The notes: generated by a model not told the origin, from the letters alone. A stretch of 64,000 nucleotides of DNA from an uncultured Poribacteria bacterium (GCA_951828515.1 OX639992.1:496001-560000); one strand, 5' to 3'. Positions 43,501 to 51,811 are shown, numbered from the stretch's first letter. Program-made: numbers and translations.

Positions 43501-44831
43501 AATTGGGCAACCTGAGATGGATCTTTGTTTGTGAAATTTAACCAAGACCAGTCCCCATTTATGCGTTTTGTAGTCAAATTTGCAAGTGTTGTTTTTCCCC
43601 TTCCTGTTCCTCCTTGAATTACAGCGATGCCTTCTGATTGGAGTTTAGTTTGGATACTTGTAAGTAATTCTTCTCTCGGAATTGCATCAGGTAAAAGCTG
43701 TGGCACTGTATTTTGTATGTGAAATTTGGATTGAATAGCAATGTTAATATCAGGTGAATCACCAAGAAATGCTTCTTTAATAGAATCAAGTAAGGTTTTT
43801 AAGTTAATCGTTCGCTGGCCTTGAGTGTCCTGAATTGGGACACTCACTCTCGTATTTTCTGAAAAAATTTCAAGAAATTGCTTTCGAGTCAATCTACGTT
43901 TTTTTTCATCTGATGCTGCTCTCCATGCCTCTGTGATAAGGGAAGCAACGACTTTTTCAGCATCAAAAGGTGAGATACCGTATCGATCACCATGGTGAAT
44001 CAAACTTTCACGTATGGATTGCTCAACGTAACTGGCGGATTTGCTATCTGTCTCCCAAGTGATAGGTTCTATGAGCTGTTCATAAATCTCTTGAGATGAT
44101 GCTACCTCCAGAAAATTATTTACTTCCTCTGATATTTTTCCATCAGTCCGTAAAAAGTTGGATATTTTTTCTATAGATGTTTCATCACCGGAACAACGAT
44201 TCCATACTGCAAGCCCCGGTTTATCCATTCCAAGTGAATCACCTCGTTCCTCAACTATTTTGGATTTTGTGAGAAGCCGGAATTTCACACGCCGATCTCG
44301 ATTGTTAGTCCGCAGTTTCCAATAGTTATTGACCGCGGCAACTACCTGTTCAGACCTGAGTGTTATATTGTCTCGCGTGTGTTTGACTTGTGTTGCCGTA
44401 AACGTTCCACCTGACTCTATATCAAAGTCTTCTGCAACTTCAAGATAGAGACTATCATTATCAGCAAGGTCCAACCAAGCATTTACACTATGCAAGATTT
44501 GGTAAAAATAACCCTCTATAGAAGCATGTGCTTGATGCTTGGAATCTGCTTTTATCGGTTCTTGGTGAAGTACCCTGAGTTGAGAGGCTGGGAAACTGAG
44601 GCATTTATACATCTGTCCGTTGTCATCGCTAAATTCAACCTCATACGCTTCGCCGTTTGCCAAGATTTCAACGACTGTGCCGACTTCTCCACGCTTGAGG
44701 TTATGCTCAGGGACATCTTGTGTGAGCGCGACGACATCCAGAAGTTTAATTCTGTCTTTTTCTGTAGGCTCTTGATTACGTTCAGGCACGTTATCCCTAT
44801 TTAAGGTGTTATCGGAAGATTTGTTTTTCAT
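40473..44831 (-). CDS. DUF4926-Cap4 nuclease-STAND NTPase-helical repeat protein (Avs-like)
   Basis: 1452 residues. Domain order: DUF4926 (about 27-90; IKLLDVVALTQDVPEHNLKR, RGEVGTVVEIL); a DUF4297/Cap4-like PD-(D/E)XK nuclease (about 100-320; IEGYFYQILHSVNAWL, AEDFDIE...TQVKHTRDN); a STAND P-loop NTPase (Walker A IQGGTGRGKTTLA about 405-417, Walker B VNVVLDDLNL about 459-468, SGHPRLVHALL winged-helix entry); then about 750 residues of TPR-like helical repeats as a probable sensor. This is the plan of antiviral Avs proteins with a Cap4 effector; DUF4926 at the front is unusual. It overlaps the DUF6883 gene by ATGA. Confidence 0.85.
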   Translation of the reverse strand: MKNKSSDNTLNRDNVPERNQEPTEKDRIKLLDVVALTQDVPEHNLKRGEVGTVVEILANGEAYEVEFSDDNGQMYKCLSFPASQLRVLHQEPIKADSKHQAHASIEGYFYQILHSVNAWLDLADNDSLYLEVAEDFDIESGGTFTATQVKHTRDNITLRSEQVVAAVNNYWKLRTNNRDRRVKFRLLTKSKIVEERGDSLGMDKPGLAVWNRCSGDETSIEKISNFLRTDGKISEEVNNFLEVASSQEIYEQLIEPITWETDSKSASYVEQSIRESLIHHGDRYGISPFDAEKVVASLITEAWRAASDEKKRRLTRKQFLEIFSENTRVSVPIQDTQGQRTINLKTLLDSIKEAFLGDSPDINIAIQSKFHIQNTVPQLLPDAIPREELLTSIQTKLQSEGIAVIQGGTGRGKTTLANLTTKRINGDWSWLNFTNKDPSQVAQFLQQLSIAISNQAAQVNVVLDDLNLQPQQLRTYENVLGIVIYRVLERGAKLLITSQHKPPNNFIRRLGVSKAITVNIPNFTISEIEQFAEQLGCSAEHAKTWSNCFQVRTSGHPRLVHALLTHLREKGWQRQDVIESILQTPQEVVEEREASRQLLLDLPEDRREFLYRLSLLTEFRKDYARNIGEIPKPIPYPGDVFSQLVGPWIDQVSENYYTISPLLKNAANEVWSKSKINDLHAQVANAILKANNLTIIEAGSVLLHSIHGVNKEGVIAVIASLMTASDDDWKMVSQVLSWVTHIKTNPSKELFPGDTFANYCFRSLQYRIAVEVEPEFAPKILEIWDKETKPHEPHQSYLLSRLMLATQALIYHQVSLPVKQLVGYLTEVIGITEKLKDVQEVYDNTVEHLKRYKTDKSNYFSILFGFIYARRPIYAPFLSDLIDALDELQPEIRVLLLADFEDDTIDSRVLIDGIWRAEADLENPDWARCLRVYDKVIKKTIAWGYPYIAAASARGKAIIHDEYLHDPDTAHRILQDIMSKVGALPVIEEEQALVYFRQERYREALNIYERILPEWSPPSGQLDVMPSDGCRRAAICAAHLDNWEKVAAFFEDGAKRIPNIENTERYIGFYADAGFAHFKAGNMLDSIKLLSLALQNFEMLPQDNTNLQYFTLKKRLMGSIGWIAYHENENYTSESEEPSVGFCSNPETNEEVLNLPDFPIGYAWSTLAKLEYKFGHGTKVVDRALQIVDQEADIVSISSLFFLKTQHDFRNKTFDELPERIHQLANVCDSIQKHIQSGQGVGVGETDSLPITGLPNFASVESITIMLVASFLVQLPTGVNIYENLAIWRENSSELPIKENLITALNLIESTLSGNENNALSVMKAQGTKDENRLAAALKIVYNIETSPENLFHAHTLITTCLINNLIWLDPVAPDLAELLSVQWLEKIKLRAALKTPVLTVPQIEQACKGSEGGKKKIGQILLAVLQAVSLGVDYETLQQFRNWTESESERK

Positions 44832-45178
44832 AGTTTATCCTGATTTGTCAATGGAAACGCGGTTGTCAATTTTGGGATGTCAGAACCCGTTTCAATAATC
44901 CAAGCACTCCGAATCGTTGCTTGTTTATCCCGCCAATTCAGCGTGAAATCAAGCGTATACCGCTGTCCATACGCGTCCGTTTCTCCTAATTGTGCATCTT
45001 GTTCATTGACCACTTCTAACAAGGTATTGCGTAACTCTTCTGCATCGTCAGAGTCCATACCGAGCAAGGAAGTAAATAGGCGGGCTTTATGTTTCCCTTT
45101 ATTATGCTGTGGATTGAGACAATAATCTCGCAACTTGCGAATGTCTACAACAGCACGTTCAGCATTTGGTATTTTCAT
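44828..45178 (-). CDS. DUF6883 domain protein
   Basis: 116 residues matching the DUF6883 pattern as I know it: N-terminal AERAVVDIRKLRDYCLNP, HNKGKHKARLFTSLLGM, then YGQRYTLDFTLNWRDKQATI and RSAWIIETGSDIPKL. In many genomes this gene is followed by a separate small DUF4926 gene and the pair has been suspected of being toxin-antitoxin-like. Here the partner domain is fused to the next protein. The overlap is ATGA, so the two products are made together. Confidence 0.82.
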   Translation of the reverse strand: MKIPNAERAVVDIRKLRDYCLNPQHNKGKHKARLFTSLLGMDSDDAEELRNTLLEVVNEQDAQLGETDAYGQRYTLDFTLNWRDKQATIRSAWIIETGSDIPKLTTAFPLTNQDKL

Positions 45179-45262
45179 GAACTATTATATCGCGCCCACC
45201 AATTTCATATCAGCGTTAAAGTCATTTGGGATCTACCCATCCTCGGTAAGACCTTACAACAA

Positions 45263-45291
45263 GTATAGCATTAAGTTAGGATGGTTTCAAG
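45263..45291 (-). promoter_or_regulatory. predicted promoter of DUF6883-STAND operon
   Basis: On the minus strand TTGAAA (45286-45291), 17-bp spacer, TATACT (45263-45268), giving a leader of about 80 nt before the ATG at 45178. The MITE at 45295 begins 4 bp upstream of the -35. Confidence 0.6.
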
Positions 45292-45294
45292 TTT

Positions 45295-45410
45295 ATAGTA
45301 AAGTCAACAATTAACTATACACCCACCGGAAGGCGAGGTTAGAAACCTCGCCAGCGGCGGAACGGTGCTTGTGTTTCTAAAGTGTGCACTTATTTTTAGG
45401 ATTTACTATA
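45295..45410. mobile_element. MITE-like element, TATAGTAAA family, type A copy 2
   Basis: 116 bp, the same as 9202-9318 apart from one missing G in GGCGGAACGG. Ends TATAGTAAA and TTTACTATA. It abuts the promoter of the STAND operon. Confidence 0.87.
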
Positions 45411-45746
45411 AATATCAAGAAAGCGGACGGATACTCTGATACCATAGTAGCGAGAAGGCGAGGTTAGGAAACCTCGCTAGCGAAGGAGGATAGGTGGTAT
45501 CCAGCGCGGCTGGGTGAAAGATCCTATCGTGTTTGGGGCGTGGTGGCGAGATTAGGAAATTTCGCCTGCCGGGCGGAGATCCGATATTCGGCAAAAACGT
45601 CAGATGGATATGTCGGGAATCGGGGTGTTTTTGCTTGGGTATTCCCGCCCTCCTACAAAAGAGTCGGGAATCGGAGTTCCCTCCTACAGAAGAACAGGAT
45701 GCCTCTGTGAAAACGTTTGAATTCACTCGCGTGATATGCTATGATG
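45411..45746. repeat. intergenic block of hairpin repeats
   Basis: A GCGAGGTT-AGGA-AACCTCGC hairpin (45458-45477), a diverged GTCGGGAATCGGGGTG copy (from 45612) and a GTCGGGAATCGGAGTTCCC copy (from 45663). The open frames running through here are repeat-derived; no gene is supported. Confidence 0.65.
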
Positions 45747-46937
45747 TTAGCGACGTGGAAAGAATGTATCAATCCCGGCTTCAATGTCCTCAATCGGATG
45801 TCCGTGTTGTTGCTGATAGCTTTCGTGGGTGCCGCGCTCTGTTGCCGTTAGGTCGGTCAGCGGAAAAGCAATGGCTTCTCTGCTACGATTACCGGATTCG
45901 CTCATGGCGATGTTCATCTCTTGGTCTTGCCTACCGAGTGCTGCGCCGTATTCAGGCTCCGTATCGTTAATCACAGCTGTGGCGATGCTGATAAGTTCAT
46001 CAGCTACTGCGATTTGTGACTCGGAAAGTGCATAGTTCTTGAGCGGGTTTTCCCATGTTACGGTCTGTTCAGGTAATTGCAACTCAATCTTCTCAATTAC
46101 TGTGACACCATCCACGTCAATTGTGGTTCGTTCTGGACGGTAAGCGATGCCCAGCGCGCCAGATTGTAGATCGTCTGCGGGTGTTACGTAGATATCCTCA
46201 CCGACAATGGTGCCTTTGCTACCATCAATCTGCGAAATACCGGTTTGTCCTCGTCCCAAGGATCGGGCGTGGATAACGTTGGAATACACCATGAGGGCGG
46301 TCGCGTTGTTGCCGAATTCAATGAAGGCGAGGCTCCAGTTTTCACTCGTATGATTGCGCTTCATCCGGTCGATAATCGGAATTACAGGGCTTGTCTGTGT
46401 GATACCGAGCATAGATTTCGGTTCACCACCCGCACGGAGGCGGAGCATACTCATGCCGTGATGACCACCTTCATAGAAAATTCGATAGATTCGAGCGACT
46501 TCGCCAATAACGTCCGCTTCAATAACTTTTGATAAAAACCGTTCACGTGGCACACGGTAATAGTTTTCAGCGATCTCAAGTCTAACATTATTCGCTTTGG
46601 CACTTTCAATCATCAAGTCTGCTGTGGGGAGTGTAACAGTAATAGGCGTTTCACAAAGGATATGAACGCCGGCATCTGCCATAAAGCATGCGACCGCGTG
46701 ATGCGCAAGCCCAGGAACAGTAATATCAACGACATCGAGTTCTTCATGTGCCACGAGATCTCGGACATTGGTGTACGGATTCGCACCGTATTGCTTCGCG
46801 TAGCGCGTTGCTACTTCCTCATCTATATCGCAAATTGCGACGAGATTGTAAATATCTTTGAGTTTCGCAATAACAGGCAGATGCGCACCACCGCCTCGCC
46901 TTCCTGCACCAACTAAAGCGATATTGAGTTTGGACAT
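45747..46937 (-). CDS. Gfo/Idh/MocA family oxidoreductase
   Basis: 396 residues. N-terminal NAD(P)-binding fold: LNIALVGAGRRGGGAHLPVI, then VAICDIDEEVATRYAKQYGA and the CETPITVTL segment in place of the usual EKP motif (here ETP, so the common Lys is absent). The C-terminal half is the usual mixed sheet domain. Substrates are sugars or sugar derivatives, not predictable here. Single gene; its C-terminal tail (residues about 340-396) is longer than in most members. Confidence 0.88.
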   Translation of the reverse strand: MSKLNIALVGAGRRGGGAHLPVIAKLKDIYNLVAICDIDEEVATRYAKQYGANPYTNVRDLVAHEELDVVDITVPGLAHHAVACFMADAGVHILCETPITVTLPTADLMIESAKANNVRLEIAENYYRVPRERFLSKVIEADVIGEVARIYRIFYEGGHHGMSMLRLRAGGEPKSMLGITQTSPVIPIIDRMKRNHTSENWSLAFIEFGNNATALMVYSNVIHARSLGRGQTGISQIDGSKGTIVGEDIYVTPADDLQSGALGIAYRPERTTIDVDGVTVIEKIELQLPEQTVTWENPLKNYALSESQIAVADELISIATAVINDTEPEYGAALGRQDQEMNIAMSESGNRSREAIAFPLTDLTATERGTHESYQQQHGHPIEDIEAGIDTFFPRR

Positions 46938-47385
46938 GGAAGCCTCCTTTTATCGGCTATCAGCCATCGGCTGTCGGCATTTCGTCAAGAATACTTACAA
47001 GACGGACACAAATTGAACAGAGAAAGGATATATTTTGCTGAAAGTGCCTCGTAGTGAGAGTCCCTTGCTGTATTTTAACCCCCTAAAGAATCAGAATCAA
47101 CGGTATGAATGCCATATAGCATTCCTCGCCCGTTATTAGGGGGACTTTAAGTCCTAATCAAGATAACAGTTATATGGAAACGTGTCAATGAAAACCTTGG
47201 ACATTGTAGGTGAGGTTCGATGAAGATAAAAAAATAATTCGGAATTGTTTGTGTTAATCCGGAGTGGAAATCGCGAGCACAACTCGCTCCTACAGTCAGG
47301 GATTTCTGAGGGATTACTGATTTAAATACTGAAAATTTCATGAAACCTCGTCAGCAAAGAAAACAGCGTAAGTCCTGAAGATATT
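46938..47385. other. 448-bp intergenic region
   Basis: No gene is supported. It has a TCGGCTATCAGCCATCGG-type run (46953-46980), a small palindrome GGACTTTAAGTCC (about 47142-47154) and a lone GCGTAAGTCCT (47368-47378), which is one end of the AGGACTTACGCA element family without its partner. Confidence 0.55.
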
Positions 47386-48144
47386 ATGTTAGCCATCATC
47401 CTTAAAGAACTCCATTGTTATTGTAATTCTACCAAATATCGACGCATCCAGTTTCTGATTATAGGTGTACTCACACTGCTCCTGTTCGTAGCAACGGTTG
47501 AATTCTATGCCGACAGCCGAACGGGAAAACCTATTGATGTCGGGAAACAGACGTATACGCTTTTTATCATCGCCCTTTTCATTGTGCAATTTTGGGTGCC
47601 AAGGCATGCGGTCGAGGCATGGCATGCAGAAGGGTTTCAAAGATCTTATCAAATGCGCCCACAAGGATATGGACAGAATAGAGCACTTCTCGCGCTAACG
47701 CCATTGGCACATTGGAAAATCTTGGCAGGTAAGCTCAGTGCGATTGTGGTATGGACTCTGTGGAGTATTTGGCTAACAATTCCACTGCTGGCACTCTCAA
47801 ACTATATCGGCGGTTTGACAGTGGCGCGATTGGTGAGATGCGCGGCAGTCTTATTGGTAAATTGTATTTTTTATGCATTTATCGGTGTCGGCTTTGCGTT
47901 ATGGCATACTCCCATTCGGGCAAAAAGTATAAGTTACGGGCTTATTCTGCTTACTACTTTTCTACCCCTGGTTCCAGTCTCGCCATTTAACGCAATTCCG
48001 TTGTTTGGGGTGATGAGTCCACTGTGTGCTCTGTTGTCAATCCTCAACGCGGATTCAACGCACTTGTGGCTATGGAACATCGGGCTGTTTTGCACACTAT
48101 TTTTGCTGTTTTTCCCTATCCTGCTTAGACAGATACGTTTTTGA
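47386..48144 (+). CDS. ABC-2-like integral membrane protein
   Basis: 252 residues with six likely helices (IQFLIIGVLTLLLFVATVEF; YTLFIIALFIVQFWV; LSAIVVWTLWSIWLTIPLLA; VRCAAVLLVNCIFYAFIGVG; SYGLILLTTFLPLVPV; LWLWNIGLFCTLFLLFFPIL). Spacing resembles ABC-2-type permeases of the Nat/Gld kind, but no ATPase gene is adjacent, so this is tentative. No clear Shine-Dalgarno at the ATG; flanked by repeats on both sides. Confidence 0.65.
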   Translation: MLAIILKELHCYCNSTKYRRIQFLIIGVLTLLLFVATVEFYADSRTGKPIDVGKQTYTLFIIALFIVQFWVPRHAVEAWHAEGFQRSYQMRPQGYGQNRALLALTPLAHWKILAGKLSAIVVWTLWSIWLTIPLLALSNYIGGLTVARLVRCAAVLLVNCIFYAFIGVGFALWHTPIRAKSISYGLILLTTFLPLVPVSPFNAIPLFGVMSPLCALLSILNADSTHLWLWNIGLFCTLFLLFFPILLRQIRF

Positions 48145-48196
48145 ACTGGATTTGTGCATCACCAGAGAGGGGTTCAGTTTTCAGCAAAGTTATCAC

Positions 48197-48484
48197 AAGA
48201 GTCGGGAATCGGAGTTCCCTCCTACCGGATAGTAAGAGTCGGGAATCGGAGTGCCCGCCTACCGGATAGTAAGAGTCGGGAATCGGAGTGCCCGCCTACC
48301 GGATAGTAAGAGTCGGGAATCGGAGTGCCCGCCTACCGGATAATAAGAGTCGGGAATCGGAGTGCCCGCCTACCGGATAGTAAGAGTCGGGAATCGGAGT
48401 GCCCGCCTACCGGATAGTAAGAGTCGGGAATCGGAGTGCCCGCCTACCGGATAGTAAGAGTCGGGAATCGGAGTGCCCGCCTAC
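48197..48484. repeat. 37-bp tandem repeat array, 8 units
   Basis: Seven full units and a final partial unit with period exactly 37 bp (starts at 48197, 48234, 48271, 48308, 48345, 48382, 48419, 48456). Each unit begins AAGAGTCGGGAATCGGAG and ends in CCTACCGGATAGT. Unit 1 has TTCCCTCC where the others have GCCCGCC; one unit has ATAAT for ATAGT. No spacers, so not a CRISPR array. Confidence 0.95.
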
Positions 48485-48548
48485 GGGAAAAAATGTCCCT
48501 AACTTTCCAATAGAAAGGTTGACTTTCACCTGAAAATGTGATAATATT

Positions 48549-48669
48549 AGGACTTACGCAGTTTCAACCGTAGCATGCTCTGTTAGACGGTGATGTTTGA
48601 AAAAACGCGGTCAGTCTTCTGGCACAAACTAACAGTTTATGCTACAAAAGAGCGGCATGCGTAAGTCCT
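48549..48669. mobile_element. MITE-like element, AGGACTTACGCA family, different interior
   Basis: 121 bp bounded by perfect AGGACTTACGCA/TGCGTAAGTCCT. The interior differs from the copies at 9935 and 26213 and contains GTAGCATGCTCTGTTAG and a near-matching inverse ACAGTTTATGCTAC. Non-coding. Confidence 0.8.
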
Positions 48670-48766
48670 AAATATATAATCAGTTCCGGCAGGCAGGTCC
48701 CACTGTAAATCCTCCGGTAGCACCTCTCTTCTTTTCAATTCAATTTAGATCCTATAAAGCACTTTT

Positions 48767-50713
48767 ATGGCGCATACACAAAAATATTCACCACCCCCTC
48801 AAGAAACACCGCAACCTGCACACCGTGGTGTTACCTTCCGCGCGATCTTGATCGGTATCGTACTCATACCGCCAAACACCTATTTTATCATGGCGAATCA
48901 TCTCCGTTACTGGAGTACCTTACCAACAACGATGTCGCTGATTTACAACGTCGTGGTAACATTGGTGGTGTTGACGTGCCTCAATTTCTTGCTCAAATTA
49001 CTGTTGCCCCGTTTCGCGCTCCACCAGGGAGAACTGCTGACTATCTACGCTATCCTCTCTATCTCATCGGCGATCGCGGGACACGATATGATGCAGACGG
49101 TTGTGCCTGTTATCCCGAACGGTTTTTGGTTTTCGACCCCCGAAAATGAATGGCAACAACTCTTCTGGCGGCATCTACCGAATTGGATGACACTCAGCGA
49201 TTTGTCCGTCTTGCAAGATTTCTACGATGGCGATACAACCTTTTATACATCAAGGTACCTGTTAGCGTGGTGGGAACCGATTTTATGGTGGACGATATTT
49301 TTGTCTGTCCTAATTTGGGTGATGATCTGCATCGATCTGCTCCTTCGGAAACAGTGGATTGAACGGGAGCGGCTCAGCTATCCGATCGTGCGTCTACCGA
49401 TAGAAATGACCTACTCAGATGGCCGACTCTTTAAAAATAGGATGTTGTGGGTGGGCTTCGCGATTGCGGGAGGTATCGACCTAATTAACGGTATCCATGC
49501 GTTCTTTCCAACATTTCCAGAGATACCGGTTCGTCAGGCAGACCTCAGCATCTATTTTACCGAAAAACCGTGGGATGCGATAGGCTGGACACCAGTTTAT
49601 ATTCTCTCATTCGGTGTGGGACTTGCCTTCTTAATGCCGTTGGAGATGTCGTTTTCGCTCTGGTTTTTCTACCTGTTCTGGAAAGGTGAACGCATTTTGG
49701 GACGGGCAATGGGACTTCAAATTTTGCCCGGTTTCCCTTACGATGGTCCGCAAGGCGTAGGTGCGTATTTGGCTATCGCCTGCTTTGGACTCTACGGTGG
49801 ACGCAAGCATTTTTATGGGATATTCAGAAACCTGATCCGGAAAGCAGATACAAACCTTCCACCTGAGATGCGAGACACAACGGATTACCGGTGGCCAGTA
49901 GCAGGGTTAATCGGCGGTGTTCTCTTTCTCTTCATCTTTTCACATCGTGGAGGGATGGCGATCTGGATGATAGCGTTGTATTTCGCTGTCTACTATCTTC
50001 TCGCGCTGGGAATTACACGCGTCCGTGCTGAGGTAGGACCGCCGACCCATGAGATGTTCGTCGCAAACCCCCGACAATTTATCATAGATTCGCTCGGCTC
50101 GCGCATGATTCCGCCGCCGAGTCTAACGATGATGTCGCTCTATTTTGCGTTTAACCGTGGGTACCGCGCCCATCCGATGCCTCACACATTGGAAGGTTTT
50201 AAACTCGCGGAAGTAGCGAATATACGGGCAGGACGGATGGTCGTGGCACTGATGTGCGGTGTTTTTTTCGGTATCCTCGCCTCATTCTGGGCATACTTGG
50301 TGGTTTCCTACAAGATAGGTGCGAATCCTGGGTTGGGTAGCGGTGGTTATAATATGCTCCGCTCATGGCTCTACTATCCAACAGAAACGGACATCCCTGC
50401 GGTGACGTTTATGGGGGTCGGATTTCTATTTACGGGATTGTTGTGGTGGATGCGTACCCGTTTTCCGATGTTCCCGTTTCATCCTACCGGTTATGCGGTG
50501 GCGAGTAGCATGTGGACCTTCGGCTGGCTTTGGTTCTCCGTGCTGATTAGTTGGGGAATCAAGAACCTCATTCTGCGGTTTGGTGGGATTCGGCTTTATC
50601 ATCGGGTGCTACCGCTTTTTCTGGGACTCATCCTCGGGCAATTTATAGTGGGTGGGACTTGGGTACTGATTCGGCTTATCTGGGGTGTGTCCGTTTATTC
50701 GTTTTATCGATAA
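48767..50713 (+). CDS. large integral membrane protein, DUF6785/OPT-like
   Basis: 648 residues with about 14 hydrophobic helices. The start MAHTQKYSPPPQETP is a short soluble tail before the first helix (AILIGIVLIPPNTYFIM). Conserved-looking cytoplasmic or periplasmic loops include RERLSYPIVRLPIEM and RVRAEVGPPTHEMFV. It resembles the DUF6785 family, which is related in plan to oligopeptide transporters and is common in Planctomycetes and Poribacteria. The substrate is unknown. Stands alone between repeat-rich gaps. Confidence 0.75.
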   Translation: MAHTQKYSPPPQETPQPAHRGVTFRAILIGIVLIPPNTYFIMANHLRYWSTLPTTMSLIYNVVVTLVVLTCLNFLLKLLLPRFALHQGELLTIYAILSISSAIAGHDMMQTVVPVIPNGFWFSTPENEWQQLFWRHLPNWMTLSDLSVLQDFYDGDTTFYTSRYLLAWWEPILWWTIFLSVLIWVMICIDLLLRKQWIERERLSYPIVRLPIEMTYSDGRLFKNRMLWVGFAIAGGIDLINGIHAFFPTFPEIPVRQADLSIYFTEKPWDAIGWTPVYILSFGVGLAFLMPLEMSFSLWFFYLFWKGERILGRAMGLQILPGFPYDGPQGVGAYLAIACFGLYGGRKHFYGIFRNLIRKADTNLPPEMRDTTDYRWPVAGLIGGVLFLFIFSHRGGMAIWMIALYFAVYYLLALGITRVRAEVGPPTHEMFVANPRQFIIDSLGSRMIPPPSLTMMSLYFAFNRGYRAHPMPHTLEGFKLAEVANIRAGRMVVALMCGVFFGILASFWAYLVVSYKIGANPGLGSGGYNMLRSWLYYPTETDIPAVTFMGVGFLFTGLLWWMRTRFPMFPFHPTGYAVASSMWTFGWLWFSVLISWGIKNLILRFGGIRLYHRVLPLFLGLILGQFIVGGTWVLIRLIWGVSVYSFYR

Positions 50714-51012
50714 ATTGTCTGAATCAGGATTTACAGGATTCAAGGATTTCCAAGATAAGAAAACCGCTGTTCATATAGAACCGCAAGAGCACAATAGATT
50801 CCGATTTTGGGCTGCAATTTCTGAAATCGGTGCGGTTAGGAATGCAGATCGCAAATGTAAAGCAAAGACATATTTTGCCGCGTGTGGGCAAAATTTGGGC
50901 GAGTACGCCGCAAAACCGCACCTACCGAGGGAATAGGGTTACGGCACGACGGAGCGTGCCTACTACTATTAATACTTACCGAAATGTTTGTCAAAATTTC
51001 ATACGGTTTGCG
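50714..51012. repeat. repeat-bearing intergenic gap
   Basis: Holds TCTGAATCAGGATTTACAGG (from about 50718; also near 29812) and two arms of the GGTGCGGTTAGG hairpin family split about 80 bp apart (50829 and 50910), as if another sequence had entered the hairpin. No gene. Confidence 0.6.
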
Positions 51013-51810
51013 CTACAAGTATGCAGCGAATTCATCTCGGATGCGCACTTTATCTGCGTCGTTGCCGAACCCGAGACTGAACCAGCCCGCATAACCACGA
51101 CTATTCAACTGCGCAAACAGGTCTGCAAAATCGATTGTCCCTTCGCCGGGTACGAGGTGAATTTCATATTCACCGGTATTGTCGTTGAGGCGGACCTGAC
51201 CGATGTTTTCTACGCCGAATGCGTCCAAAAATCCTTGCCATCCTTCAGGCACGAGATGTCCATGTGCGATATTAAACGCCCACTTGAGATATGGAGAACG
51301 AAGCGCATCGAAAAACCAATGTGTCTCCTCAACATTATGAGGGATGTAATGGATTTCGGCGTGCTCCGGTTCTCGGTTGTGGTTCTCAAAGAAGATAACT
51401 ATCTCCGCCTGTTCCGCCCGCTCGACCAATCGTTGGATGCGCTCAATCGCAGCATCACGGCGTTGCGCAACATCCCCGAAATGATAGCCGCCATGCCCAA
51501 TGAGCCAACCACATCCGAGCCGCTGTGCCAGTTCTAAATTTGCGTAGAGATAACCCTCGACCGCCTCAGACATGAGCGGCACGTACTCGGCGTTGTTGAT
51601 GGCTGACGAAGGGTGAATGCCGATAGCGATTCCGTGTGTTTCACAGAGATCTCGGATCCTGCGAACGCGTGTTGCATCAAACGAGGCTATGTCGTTTGGA
51701 GGCACATCGGCTTGGAAGTCGATATATCCAAACCCATTTTCCGCCGCCCATTGGATCGATTCTTCGATCGGTCTATTTTTGGGTGCGTCAAAACCAAAGC
51801 GTTCTTTCAT
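51013..51810 (-). CDS. sugar phosphate isomerase/epimerase (xylose isomerase-like TIM barrel)
   Basis: 265 residues from MKERFGFDAP; TAG of the upstream gene lies 1 nt before this ATG. AP_endonuclease_2/xylose isomerase-like barrel. Metal-site candidates: FFENHNREPEH (Glu, His), AFNIAHGHLV (His), RLNDNTGEYEIHLVPGEGTID (Asp, His, Glu). Likely metal-dependent sugar or inositol isomerase; exact reaction unknown. Coupled to the glycosidase-like gene, which may release its substrate (inference). Confidence 0.85.
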   Translation of the reverse strand: MKERFGFDAPKNRPIEESIQWAAENGFGYIDFQADVPPNDIASFDATRVRRIRDLCETHGIAIGIHPSSAINNAEYVPLMSEAVEGYLYANLELAQRLGCGWLIGHGGYHFGDVAQRRDAAIERIQRLVERAEQAEIVIFFENHNREPEHAEIHYIPHNVEETHWFFDALRSPYLKWAFNIAHGHLVPEGWQGFLDAFGVENIGQVRLNDNTGEYEIHLVPGEGTIDFADLFAQLNSRGYAGWFSLGFGNDADKVRIRDEFAAYL

Positions 51811-51811
51811 A

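Noticed and set aside
45415-45970. Frames across the repeat block near 45.5 kb
   Set aside because: Composed of hairpin repeats and antisense to the oxidoreductase; no start signal or family likeness.
48197-48484. Possible CRISPR array
   Set aside because: Perfect 37-bp period with no variable spacers and no cas genes; it is a tandem repeat.
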